Shown in pieces: positions 49,745-63,401 of a DNA stretch of 64,000 bases. The stretch is from contig NW_027062660.1 of NCBI RefSeq assembly GCF_032884065.1, positions 1 to 64,000 of the forward strand, given 5' to 3'. The stretch is from Artemia franciscana (taxonomy: Eukaryota; Arthropoda; Branchiopoda; Anostraca; Artemiidae). Made by a program: the position numbers and the translations under genes. The first letter of the stretch is position 1. Each line of letters opens with the position of its first letter. The notes under the pieces are model-generated. The model saw nothing but the letters and a program-made list of their open reading frames with translations. It did not search any database and was not told the origin of the DNA.

Positions 49745-50780
49745 TATATATATAAAAATAAGTTGTCTGTCTGTCTGTCGAGTGACGTCATTATAAGGAT
49801 TGAGCTGTATGTCGTCATGAAGTTAGTTGTCGTCATGTTTGTTATGACGATGCTTAGTATATAACGTCATTATATGTCCGCATATGACGTCTGAATTATT
49901 TATTCATATACCAATTCAAAAACGAATGTATTCAAGCCAAATTAGGTGAGTTGGTAAGGCGTAATATTCCAGGTTCTAGGTTCAAGAGGTTCCAGGTTAG
50001 AACCTAGCATTAATACAAAAGAAGAAAAAAAACAACTAAAAAAATAAAACTACAAAAAAGACTAAAAAGAAAAAAAACTAAAAAAACTGGAATAGCTAAA
50101 AAACTAAAAAAACTAAAAAAAGGTAAAAACTAAAAAATAATAAAAAAACTAAAAAAACTATATAAATAAAAAAACTAAAAAAAAAAATAAAAAAAGGTAA
50201 AAAACTAAAAAAGAAAAAAACTAAAAAAGGAAAAAAAAACTGAAAAATAAAAAAGAAAAAGAAAATTAAAAAAAATAAAAATAAAAAAAGCTAAAAAAAG
50301 GTAAAAACCAAAAAAAAAAAATAAAAAGAAAAAAGAAAAATACAAAAAAATTATTTCATCATATACCAATTCAAAAACAAATGTATATACAGACCGGGAC
50401 ACCGGGAAACAAATGATGACCGGGACACCGGGACACAGGGAACATAAATAGCGACCGGGACACTCAAAAAGAAATTACAGACTGGGACACCGGGACATAA
50501 ATGACGACCGGGACACAGGGAATATAAATGATGACGGGGACACAGGGAATGTTCTATTAGCAATCACCATCAACAAAGCTCAAGGGCAATCATTAGAATC
50601 ATGAGGTATAGATTTGAATACGGATTGTTTTTCCCATGGACAATTATATGTTGCATTTTCAAGAGTCGGTAAACCTGACAATCTATTTATATGCACAGAC
50701 AATGGGACACAACTACAATGGTGCGTAACTAATATGGTGCGTAACGACTTACGTGCGCGGGGGGGCTTGTATATATACCT
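49745..50780 (+). mobile_element. Non-autonomous Helitron directly abutting the previous one
   Basis: TATATATATAAAAATAAG starts at the base after CTAG. It has TGACGTCATT motifs, a segment 49,920-50,010 not seen elsewhere, a purine tract (50,020-50,350), minisatellite (50,390-50,545), helicase remnant (50,550-50,702) and a truncated 3' block ending GGGGGGGCTTG without hairpin or CTAG. Confidence 0.7.
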
Positions 50781-51260
50781 TCTATATATATATAAAAATA
50801 AGTTGTTTGTGTGTCTGTCGACTGACGTCATGTTTGTGTGTCGACTGACGTCATGTTTGTCGACTGACGTCATTATAAGGATTGAGCTGTATGTCGTCAT
50901 GAAGTTGTTTGTTGTATGACGTCATGTTTGTCGACTGAAGAAATTACAGACCGGGACACAAATGACGACTGGGACACAGTGAATATAAATGACGACCGGG
51001 ACACTCAAAGAGAAATTACTGACTGGGACAGCGGGACACAGGGAATATAAATGACGACCGGGACACTCAAAGAGAAATAACAGACTGGTGAACGTATGGT
51101 GAATGTTCACCTGGTGAACGTGGTGGTGGTAACGCAATAGAGGCAACAATCTTGACAGGGCCTTTTGAGGGTGAGGCTTTTCTTATTCCTCGCCTTCTCA
51201 TGATTCCAATGGATTTGCCTTTTCAACTTAAAAGATTGCAATTCCTAATTTGATTAGCAT
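50781..51260 (+). mobile_element. Helitron 5' end with minisatellite and helicase fragment
   Basis: TCTATATATATATAAAAATAAG-like end at 50,781, four TGACGTCA motifs, minisatellite to ~51,085, an imperfect inverted repeat around GTTCACCTGGTGAAC (51,108-51,122), then a helicase piece (ILTGPFEGEAFLIP, PFQLKRLQF) at 51,130-51,258. Confidence 0.65.
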
Positions 51261-51445
51261 ATTTAGTTTTCAGTCCAGAACCACTAAAGCTATTATGTAA
51301 ACATCAAAAATATTTATGTTGTCTGAGCAATAATTTTTAGTTTTTATTTCAAAATAGAAAATTACCTGAAAATTTTAGAATTAGTTGTTTTTTTTAGGTT
51401 CCTGCTATTCAACGCGTGATTCACCTGCTATTCAAAAATTAGAAG
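51261..51445. other. No gene recognised
   Basis: Unassigned AT-rich sequence with TTTTTTTTAG before GTTCCTGCTATTCAACGCG; it replaces the normal promoter zone of the following Helitron frame. Confidence 0.4.
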
Positions 51446-52945
51446 ATGTCTACTTGGAATAATTATGTTGAAAGTGCTCAAAGAGCTGCTCAAAGAGTCT
51501 ATGCCAAAAAACTTGCGGCTGATAGAGAAAGTAAGAAAAGAAAGCGTGCCGAGGAATCACAAGAGCAACGTGAAAACAGGCTTGCGGCTTCAAGAGATAA
51601 TGCCAAAAGAAAGCGTGCCGAGGAATCACAAGATCAACGTGAAAATTATCGCATGGCATTCAGATAAAGCCCAGTCGATGATTATAGTAGATGTGTTCAA
51701 ATCGGGACTATGGCTAAAATTTGTCCCTATTGCAAGGTCTTGAAATTCAATGGTTAAACAATGGGAATATGTTGCGCCTCAGGAAAAGTTAAACTTCCTC
51801 TATTGGCTGCACCACCAGAGCCATTGAAAACTTTGCTTACTGGAACTACGTCAGAATCTAAGCGTTTTTTTTTATCACAGATCAGAAAATATAACTCATG
51901 TTTCCAAATGACGTCGTTTGGTGCCAAAATCGAAAATCCAGATCAATATATGCTTACTTTCAAAGTAAAAGGGCAAATTTATCATAGAGCAGGGTCCCTT
52001 CTAACATTCTCAGGCGAGAATCATAAATTTTTACAAATGTGTACTTCATCAGTGATAGAAATTCTGAATTGAATGTACGTTGCGAAATTTCTCCCGACGT
52101 TGAAAGGACAATCGTTTCCCAATTGCAACATCTTTTCCACGAAAATAATAATTTAGTGCGTCTGTTGAAAACAGCCATCGATTTGATGCCTACTGATACG
52201 CATAAAATTGTTATTTTCGCTGACAAAACGCCTCCTGGCCAACATGTGCGTAGATACAATGCTCCAACTATCGACGAAGTGGCAATCGTTATGGTCGGTG
52301 ATCAGTTTTTACCTCGAGATATTATTCTTCATAAGCGAAACGCACAGTTGGTAAGAATTGCTGAAACTCATCGATTCTACGATGCCCTACAATATCCTAT
52401 CAATTTTTGGGATGGAGCCGACGGTTATCACTTTAATATTAAATTGATAAATCCAGCCACTAACAAAGAAATGAATAAGAAATGCAGTGCAATGCATTAT
52501 TATTCCTATAGACTAATGATTCGCCAGGATGAAGACAATTATATTTTAAAATGCCGTCAATTGTTTCACCAATACGTCGTTGATATGTATGAAAAAATTG
52601 AAGCAGAACGTTTGCTGTTTATCCGTCTGAATCAGACCAAGCTCCGCTCTGAACAATACATTCATTTGCGAGGTGCAGGTGTAAATGACGGTAATACCAC
52701 AAACGTTGGAAGATTAACGATTTTACCTTCGTCATATGCTGGCAGTCTCCGTCATATGCATGAATATGCTCAAGATGCTATTGCGTATGTTCGTCTCTAT
52801 GGTCGTCCAGATTTATTTATTACATTTACATGTAATCAATCTTAGGATGAGATACAGCAGCTTTTACTTCAAGGACAATCGGCGGTTTATAGAAATGACA
52901 TTACGGCCCGTGTCTTCCGGCAAAAGTTGAAATCACTGATAAACT
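51446..52945 (+). pseudogene. Helitron RepHel ORF, N-terminal and early Rep part
   Basis: Starts MSTWNNYVESAQRAAQRVYA, an N-terminus not shared with other copies, then two charged repeat units and YRMAFR with a stop at 51,665. The Cys motif CPYCK and MGICCASGKV follow with a nonsense TAA (51,757). A longer frame from 52,039 to 52,845 covers the N domain intact across the site where the LINE interrupts the other copy (SYRLMIRQDEDNYILKCRQL), and ends in LFITFTCNQS followed by TAG, where Trp is expected. The fragment stops at 52,945 in a purine tract. Confidence 0.85.
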
Positions 52946-53130
52946 AAAAAAGGTAAAAACTACAAAAAAAACTAAAAGAAATTGGAAAAAGGAAAAAAAC
53001 TAAACAAGCTAAAAAAAGGTAAAAACCAAAAAAAACTAAAAAGAAAAAAATGAAAAAAACAAAAATGTTTTCATCATATACCAATTCAAAAACGAGTGTA
53101 TATACAGACCGGGACACAGGGAATAAAAAA
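52946..53130 (+). repeat. Purine tract and a single minisatellite unit
   Basis: ACTAAAAA-type tract joined directly to the Rep pseudogene, ending with GACCGGGACACAGGGAATA at about 53,108-53,126. Confidence 0.7.
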
Positions 53131-53468
53131 ACTAAAAAGACTAGACCTACGTTGGCTGAGCAACGTGAAGTGTTGCAGCAACCTTTGTCCGGCTTCGCCA
53201 AATAAAGTGTTGCGAGAGCAACACTTTGGTTTTGTTTCTTTGCCATCGGTTAAACGCTGAAGTTGTGAGCCTATCGAAGCTTTTAAAACGTTATATTCAA
53301 AGAAGAACAGGATCAGTAACCACATGATCAAAGGCTATTCCTCAGCGTGAAAAAACAAGAATAACAAAAGAATATCGAAAGAAGGGACTAAATTGACTTT
53401 GTAGCCAGTTGAACTTTATCCTTTTCAATCGTAGACATCGTGAAGGATCAAAACTTGGAACAATATCT
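53131..53468. other. Unassigned segment with a strong hairpin
   Basis: A perfect hairpin AAAGTGTTGC-GAGA-GCAACACTTT lies at 53,204-53,227, preceded by GTGAAGTGTTGCAGCAACC. The rest (to 53,468) is not related to the surrounding Helitron family and contains no gene I recognise. May be the end of another element. Confidence 0.5.
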
Positions 53469-55192
<1,724 letters not shown>

Positions 55193-55620
55193 TAGTGGTG
55201 GAAACCCTGAAGGATCTATGGAATTTAAAAATTCAGATGGATAATTAACCGCTTCATTTGGTTCCAAAACTGTGTCGACTGACTTGTAAAGGACTGCCTG
55301 GTCTCGAATCTTGGTCAAAACAATATTGTTGATTTCGTGGACGTCTATATTTTTGGGTGCGAGAATCGCTCTTTCACTTAGCCATTTATTATTTTTATAA
55401 TTTTTTAGAATATTCGGAAATACTTTTTCAATCAGTTCATTTTTGGACGTCACTAAATTACAGAAATCAGCAGGTAGTTGTATACGTCCTGAAATTGAGT
55501 CTACTGTTTGACCAGAGTCATCGTTTTGCAATCGGACACGCATATTTGTAGTTAATTTTAATATTTTTACGTGTGCCCATAAATTAGAATTTTTTAGGCA
55601 AGCATTCATTTCGTCTGCAG
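55193..55620 (-). pseudogene. Helicase fragment with internal deletion
   Basis: Minus-strand MNACLKNSNLWAHVKILKLT, TNMRVRLQNDDSGQTVDSIS (lacking the FSDQLLAIGNGKLP stretch of the sister copy), LPADFCNLVTSKNELIEKVF, WLSERAILAPKNIDVHEINN, ending SGFPP where the short Helitron begins. The Walker motifs are not included. Confidence 0.8.
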
Positions 55621-55792
55621 GAGTTAAACTACGTAAAAATTGCGAATATACAACATTCTTGGCTTTCCCATTGTCTCTGCATATACAAAGCCGTATGTAC
55701 TAATAATGACATCATATGCAAACGCTCTTTTTACAAACAAACAAACATGCATACACACAACTCGTTTTTATATAGATAGATAGATAGATCGA
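55621..55792 (-). mobile_element. 5' half of the short Helitron derivative
   Basis: TAAACTACGTAAAAATTGCG to the 5' end ACTCGTTTTTATATAGATAG. The junction with helicase sequence at 55,617-55,625 is repeated at 57,944-57,952. Confidence 0.65.
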
Positions 55793-55803
55793 TACAATAC
55801 AAA

Positions 55804-56685
55804 TTAACTGCGTAAAACTTGCGAATATACAACATTCTTCGCTGTCCAATTGTCGCTGCATATAAATAGATTGTCAGGTTTACCGACCCTCGAACATGCA
55901 ACGTACAATTGTCCATGGGAAAAACAATCAGTATTAAGATCTATACCACATTTTTCTAATGATTGACCTGGAGCTTTGTTAATGGTGATTGCAAATGCTA
56001 ATCGAATTGGGAATTGCAATCTTTTAAATTGAAAAGGCAGATCCGTTGGAATCATGGGAATGCGAGGAATAAGAACAGCCTCACCCTCAAAAGGCCCTGT
56101 CAAGATTGTGGTCTCTATTAGGTTTTCCATTGTTTTTTTTACGGCAAGTCGAGTGCCATTGCAAAGCTTTGGTGGGTTTATATTTCTTAAAAGTATTATT
56201 GGTACGCCTATTTTTAGTTGTAGCACGTGTGGTGGAAACCCTGAAAGATCTATGGAATTTAAAAATTCAGATGGATAATTAACCGCTTCATTTGGTTCCA
56301 AAACTGTGTCGACTGACTTGTAAAGGACTGCCTGGTCTCGAATCTTGGTCAAAACAATATTGTTGATTTCGTGGACGTCTATATTTTTGGGTGCGAGAAT
56401 CGCTCTTTCACTTAGCCATTTATTATTTTTATAATTTTTTAGAATATTCGGAAATACTTTTTCAATCAATTCATTTTTGGACGTCACTAAATTACAGAAA
56501 TCAGCAGGTAGTTGTATACGTCCTGAAATTGAGTCTACTGGGAGCTTTCCGTTTCCAATTGCCAGCAATTGATCTGAAAATGTTTGACCAGAGTCATCGT
56601 TTTGCAATCGGACACGCATATTTGTAGTTAATTTTAATATTTTTACGTGTGCCCATAAATTAGATTTTTTCAGGCAAGCATTCAT
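55804..56685 (-). pseudogene. C-terminal half of Helitron helicase, open frame (293 codons)
   Basis: MNACLKKSNLWAHVKILKLT to the natural stop after VVYSQVLRS, with no internal stop. Contains TNMRVRLQNDDSGQTFSDQL, RAILAPKNIDVHEINN, VGVP-like IGVPIILLRNINPPKLCNGT, the strand LTGPFEGEAVLIPRIPMIP and motif VI ([38 protein letters not shown]). It lacks Walker A and B and so cannot be a helicase. It is the best preserved C-terminal reference in the window. Confidence 0.85.
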
Positions 56686-57364
56686 TCGTCTTCAATGGCT
56701 CTGGTGGTGCAGCCAATAGAGGAAGTTTAACTTTTCCTGAGGCGCAACACATTCCCATTGTTTCACCATTGAATTTCAAGGCCTTGCAGTAGGGACAAAT
56801 TTTAGACATTGTCCCGATTTGAACACATCTACTCAAGCTATAATCATCGACTGGGTTGTACCTGAATGCCAGGCGATAACTTTCAGGTTGCTCTGATTCC
56901 TCGGCACGCTTTCTTTTCTTACTTTCTCTATCAGCAGCAAGCCTGATTTCTTGCTGTTCTTGTAATTCCTCGGCACGCCTTCTTTTTTCACTTTCTCTTT
57001 TAGCAGCAAGTCTGCTTCCGCGTTGCTCTGGTAGTTCCTCGGCACGCTTTCTGTTCTTTTTTTCTCTATCAGCCTCAAGCCTGTTTCCTTGCTGTTCTTT
57101 TGATTCCTCGGCACGCTTTCTGTTCTTTCTTTCTCTATCAGCCTCAAGCCTGTTTCCTTGCTGTTCTTTTGATTCCTCGGCACGCTTTCTGTTCTTTCTT
57201 TCTCTATCAGCCTCAAGCCTGTTTCCTTGCTGTTCTTTTGATTCCTCGGCACGCTTTCTTTTCTGACTTTCTCTATCAGCAGCAAGTTTTTTGGCATAGA
57301 CTCTTTGAGCATCTTCATCGGCTTTTGCCATGGTAAGTTCATCAGTCATTGTAAACTTAAACAT
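56660..57364 (-). CDS. Helitron ORF N-terminal part, 234 codons, ending at a deletion junction
   Basis: MFKFTMTDELTMAKADEDAQ, then six units of the ~23-residue charged repeat (ADRERKNRKRAEESKEQQGN type), SYRLAFRYNPVDDYSLSRC, the zinc-type CPYCKALKFNGETMGMCC, LLAAPPEPLKT, and a new end NECLPEKI read out of frame from helicase sequence past the deletion. The N-terminal module is unbroken here, unlike the copies at 9,450 and 51,446. A second ATG five codons in matches the start used at 9,450. Whether it is expressed is unknown; a highly charged, possibly coiled-coil protein is predicted. Confidence 0.65.
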   Translation of the reverse strand: MFKFTMTDELTMAKADEDAQRVYAKKLAADRESQKRKRAEESKEQQGNRLEADRERKNRKRAEESKEQQGNRLEADRERKNRKRAEESKEQQGNRLEADREKKNRKRAEELPEQRGSRLAAKRESEKRRRAEELQEQQEIRLAADRESKKRKRAEESEQPESYRLAFRYNPVDDYSLSRCVQIGTMSKICPYCKALKFNGETMGMCCASGKVKLPLLAAPPEPLKTNECLPEKI

Positions 57365-57390
57365 TAATAGATTTCTACGTGAACATATGT

Positions 57391-57412
57391 CTTAAATATC
57401 TTGAATGACGTC
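57391..57412 (-). promoter_or_regulatory. TGACGTCA and TATA-like pair
   Basis: On the minus strand GTGACGTCATTCAAGATATTTAAG, split here as TGACGTCA then ATATTTAAG about 35 bp before the ATG at 57,364. Confidence 0.45.
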
Positions 57413-57514
57413 ACCGTCAAAGCAAAAATGACGACAACTAATTTCATGACGTCAGTCAACACAGAAACATGACGTCACCTGATCCACAGACAGACAACTT
57501 ATTTTTATATATAT

Positions 57515-57517
<3 letters not shown>

Positions 57518-57606
<89 letters not shown>
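57518..57606. repeat. (TA)n microsatellite
   Basis: TA array at the 5' end of the deleted Helitron and directly followed by a truncated 3' block of another. Confidence 0.95.
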
Positions 57607-57608
<2 letters not shown>

Positions 57609-58215
57609 TGGGGCGCTTCGCGCCCCCCCAAGCCCCCCCGCGCGCGTAAGTCGTTACGCGCCATATTAGTTACGCGCCATTGTAGTTGTGTCCCTGTGTC
57701 CCACCTGTGAATATAGATAGATTTATATATGTGTTTCAAACTACGTAAAAATTGCGAATATACAACATTTTTGGCTTTCCCACTACTGGAAGCTTTCCGT
57801 TTCCAATTGCCAGCAATTGATCTGAAAATGTTTGACCAGAATCATCGTTTTGCAATCGGACACGCATATTTGTAGTTAATTTTAATATTTTTACGTGTGC
57901 CCATAAATTAGAATTTTTCAGGCAAGCATTCATTTCGTCTGCAGGAGTTAAACTACGTAAAAATTGCGAATATACAACATTCTTGGCTTTCCCATTGTCT
58001 GTGCATATACAAAGCCGTATGCACTAATAATGACGTCATATGCAAACGCTCTTTTTACAAACAAACAAACATGCATACACACAACTCGTTTTTATATAGA
58101 TAGATAGATAGATGGATACAATACAAATTAACTGCGTAAAACTTGCGAATAAACAACATTCTTCGCTGTCCAATTGTCGCTGCATATAAATAGATTGTCA
58201 GGTTTACCGACCCTT
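57607..58215 (-). mobile_element. Scrambled pieces of the short Helitron and helicase
   Basis: 57,607-57,782 is a 3' hairpin block without CTAG; 57,785-57,947 is helicase (MNACLKNSNLWAHVKILKLT to NGKLPV); 57,948-58,112 is the 5' half of the short Helitron; 58,113-58,215 is the last helicase codons. The order repeats that of 54,860-55,900. Confidence 0.65.
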
Positions 58216-58680
58216 GTTTTTTTTTGGCTTTCCATTGTTTTTTTTTACGGCAAGTCGCGTGCCATTGCAAAGCTTTGGTGGGTCGCCTAATTTTAGTTGT
58301 AGCACGTGTGGTGGAAACCCTGAAAGATATATGGAATTTAAAAATTCAGATGGATAATTAACCGCTTCATTTGGTTCCAAAACTGTGTCGACTGACTTGC
58401 AAAGGACTGCCTGGTCTCGAATCTTGGTCAAAACAATATTGTTGATTTCGTGGACGTCTATATTTTTGGGTGCGAGAATCGCTCTTTCACTTAGCCATTT
58501 ATTATTTTTATAATTTTTTAGAATATTCGGAAATACTTTTTCAATCAATTCATTTTTGGACGTCACTAAACTACAGAAATCAGCAGGTAGTTGTATACGG
58601 CCTGAAATTGAGTCTATCGTATCATAAATGTCTTTTTGTTCCGACGTTAACTTGTAAATATTATTTTGATCCAATAAATT
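58216..58680 (-). pseudogene. Helicase fragment with core deleted
   Basis: LTSEQKDIYDTI, normally just before Walker A, is joined directly to DSISGRIQLPADF, so the ATPase core is gone. It continues ERAILAPKNIDVHEINN to KLCNGTRLAVKK, with IGVPIILLRNIN also lost. Confidence 0.8.
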
Positions 58681-58832
58681 GTCTGTGTGTGTGTGTGTCT
58701 GTCGAGTGACGTCATGTTTTTGTGTCGACTGACGTCATGTTTATTGACTGACGAAATTACAGACCGGGACATCGGGACACAAATGACGACCGGGACACCG
58801 GCACATCTATCTATCTTCTATATATCTATCTA
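58681..58832 (+). mobile_element. Helitron 5' fragment with minisatellite
   Basis: TTGTCTG(TG)n, two TGACGTCATG motifs and ~60 bp of GACCGGGACA minisatellite. Its 5' terminus is replaced by helicase sequence. Confidence 0.65.
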
Positions 58833-58945
58833 TCTATATATTATATATATAAAAATAAGTTGTCTGTGTGTGGATCTGTGGATCAGGTGACGTCATGTTT
58901 CGGCTGACGTCATGAAATTAGTTGCCATCATTTTTGCTTTGAAGG

Positions 58946-58968
58946 TGACGTCATTCAAGTTATATAAG
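58946..58968 (+). promoter_or_regulatory. TGACGTCA and TATATAAG before the small ORF
   Basis: TGACGTCA at 58,946-58,953 and a good TATA box TATATAAG at 58,961-58,968, 27 bp before the ATG at 58,995. Best match to a TATA box among all copies here. Confidence 0.55.
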
Positions 58969-58994
58969 ACATATGTTCGCGTAGAATTCTATTA

Positions 58995-59321
58995 ATGTTT
59001 AAGTTTACAATGACTGATGAAGATGCTCAAAGAGTGTATGCCAAAAAACTTGCTGCTGATAGAGAAAGTCAGAAAAGAAAGCGTGCCGAGGAATCAAAAG
59101 AACAGCAAGGAAACAGGCTTGAGGCTAAAGAACGCAAAACCGCGCAGTTAGATGAAGATCCACCTGGACAGCGAGAGTCAAAACATATTAAAACTGAAAA
59201 TGATAGCGATGATGATTGGGTTTGGGATTTTGACTTGGAGAAGGTCATCAATGACTACCAGATTTTAGTTAAAAAAACAAAGGTTCGGCGATATGTATTT
59301 CATAGTGAAGCTGAAAAATAA
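58995..59321 (+). CDS. Small Helitron-associated protein, best preserved copy (108 aa)
   Basis: MFKFTMTDEDAQRVYAKKLA shares its start with the Helitron N-terminal ORF at 57,364. One charged repeat unit follows (ADRESQKRKRAEESKEQQGN), then a C-terminal module absent from the autonomous protein: ERKTAQLDEDPPGQRES, KHIKTENDSDDDWVWDFDLE, KVINDYQILVKK, VRRYVFHSEAEK. The module is acidic in the middle and basic at the end. It recurs in three other copies (4,282-4,638; 8,800-9,134; 63,580-63,984) on different strands. A TATA box and ACGTCA motif lie just upstream. No known domain recognised; possible roles (nuclear accessory factor, titrating partner of the RepHel N-terminus) are inference. Confidence 0.65.
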   Translation: MFKFTMTDEDAQRVYAKKLAADRESQKRKRAEESKEQQGNRLEAKERKTAQLDEDPPGQRESKHIKTENDSDDDWVWDFDLEKVINDYQILVKKTKVRRYVFHSEAEK

Positions 59322-59430
59322 AGAAGAAAAAGAAAACTGAAAAAAGAAAAAAGAGAAATTACAGACTGGGATACCGGGACACAAATGACGACCGGGACAC
59401 AGGGAATATAAATGACGACCAGGACACAGG

Positions 59431-59844
59431 TATTTAAGAATATCGTTCAAAGACAAATTTTTAATTGTAAGAAGACCGTTGAAAGAGAAATTTCTAATTG
59501 TAAAATGACTGAAAAACCTACAATGGCAACGGTACCACCATCGAAGTAGATAACCAGTGGGTTTACGGCCAACCTACCATCTTCAAAGATACCACGATAG
59601 GAAGACTCTACACCGTTCACCCCAATCAACATGAATGCTTCTTTCTACGCCTGCTTTTGGTGAATGTACCCGGTCCGACATCCTTTGAGTATTTGAGAAC
59701 TGTAAACGGTACTATACATGACACTTACCGTAGTGCATGCCAAGCTCTGAATTTATTGGAGAATGACCAACACTGGGATAACTGCATCAATGACGCGTGC
59801 GAAACGTCAACCCCAAGTCAAATTCGTACACTTGCTCTCCATCA
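59431..59844 (+). pseudogene. Helitron fragments: promoter, start codon region, Rep/helicase link
   Basis: 59,431-59,525 repeats TATTTAAGAATATCGTTCAA, the AATTGTAA leader (twice) and MTEKPTMA. It then jumps to Rep sequence VDNQWVYGQPTIFKDTTIGR, LYTVHPNQHECFFLRLLLVN and FEYLRTVNGTIHDTYRSACQ up to the gap. It preserves the Rep-helicase link missing at 17,738. Confidence 0.75.
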
Positions 59845-59944
59845 NNNNNNNNNNNNNNNNNNNNNNNNNNNNNNNNNNNNNNNNNNNNNNNNNNNNNNNN
59901 NNNNNNNNNNNNNNNNNNNNNNNNNNNNNNNNNNNNNNNNNNNN
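59845..59944. other. Assembly gap, 100 N
   Basis: Exactly 100 undetermined bases, the usual placeholder for a gap of unknown size. Left side: Helitron Rep/helicase link. Right side: interior of a subfamily A Helitron. Confidence 0.99.
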
Positions 59945-62150
<2,206 letters not shown>

Positions 62151-62154
62151 GATG

Positions 62155-63401
62155 TCCCGGTGTCCCTCGCGCGCGTAAGTCGTTACGCGCCATTGTAGTT
62201 GTTTCCCTGTGTCCCACCTGTGAATATACATAGATATATAAATATATGTTTTTAACTACGTAAAACTTACGAATATACAACATTCTTCGCTGTCCCATTG
62301 TCTGTGCATATAAATAGATTGTTAGGTTTACCGACTCTTGAACATGCAACATATAATTGTCCATGGGAAAACAATCCGTATTCAGATCTATACCTCATGA
62401 TTCTAATGATTGCCCTTAAACTTTGTTGATGGTGATTGCTAATCGACCATTCCCTGTGTCGCCGTCGTCATTTATATATCCCCCTGCGCCCCCCGGCGTC
62501 CCCGTTGTAGTTGTGTCTCTATATCCCGGTCGTCATTTATATTCCCTGTGTCCCGGTCGTCATTTGTGTCCCGGTGTCTCGGTCTGTATATACATTCGTT
62601 TTTGAATTGGTCTCTTTTTTAGTTATTAGTTTTTTACCTTTTTTTAGTTCTTTTAGTTATACCTCATGATTCTAATGATTGCCCTTGAGCTTTGTTGATG
62701 GTGATTGCTAATCGAACATTCCCTGTGCCCCCCGGCGTCCCCGTCGTCATTGTGTCCCTGTGTCCCGGTCGTCATTTATATTCCCTGTGTCCCGGTCGTC
62801 ATTTGTGTCCCGGTGTCCCGGTGTGTATATACATTCGTTTTCGAATTGGTATATGATGAAATAAATTTTTGTGTTTTTCTTCTTTTTTTCTTTTTAGTTT
62901 TTTTTTTGTTTTTACTTTTTTTAGTTTTTTTAGTTTTTTTTCTTTTTTCTTTTTAGTTTTTTTTGTAGTTTTTACCTTTTTAGTTTTATTTTTATTTTTT
63001 TTAGTTTTTGTTTTCTCCTTTACTTTTCAGTTTTTTCCTTTTTTTATTTTTTTCTTTTTTAGTTTTTTTTAGTTTTTTAGCTTTCTTAGTTTTTTTTATT
63101 AGTTTTATTTTTTTTCTTTTTATTTTTTGTAGTTTTTACCTTTTTTTTAGTTTTTTTTAGTTTTTTTTTACTTATGTCCTGGTCGTCATTTATACTCCCT
63201 GTGTCCCGGTCGTCATTTGTGTCCCGGTGCTTTGTTGATGATGATTGCTAATCGAACATTCCTTGTGTCTCGGTCAACATTTGTGTCCCGATGTCCCGGT
63301 CTGTAAATTCGTCAGTCGAAAACATGACGTCAGTCGACACACAAACATGACGTCACTCGGCACACACACACACACACACAACTTATTTTTATATATATAG
63401 A
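62155..63401 (-). mobile_element. Non-autonomous Helitron, 3' hairpin truncated, 5' end intact
   Basis: A partial 3' block (CTCGCGCGCGTAAGTCG), helicase remnant (62,240-62,455), minisatellite, a second partial helicase remnant (62,660-62,725), minisatellite, T-rich tract (62,870-63,175), minisatellite, TGACGTCA motifs, (CA)n and the 5' end with GA at 63,400-63,401. Confidence 0.7.

Larger units (their letters stand above)
55793..57517 (-). mobile_element. Internally deleted Helitron
   Basis: The 5' GA (TC on element) is at 57,516-57,517, with TGACGTCA motifs, TATA-like box, N-terminal ORF, then a direct jump into the C-terminal helicase. Compared with 9,450-19,611 about 2.8 kb (LINE excluded) are missing between GAAGAC in the N-terminal part and GAAATGAATG in the helicase. 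Both edges carry AGAC, so the junction shows 4-bp microhomology. The 3' hairpin is not attached at 55,793. Confidence 0.8.
58833..59430 (+). mobile_element. Non-autonomous Helitron carrying the intact small ORF
   Basis: 5' end (TCTATATAT-TATATATATAAAAATAAG type) at 58,833, GTGGATC words, TGACGTCA motifs, TATA box, small ORF, a short purine tract (59,322-59,350) and minisatellite (59,355-59,428). No 3' terminus; joined to another Helitron piece. Confidence 0.7.
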
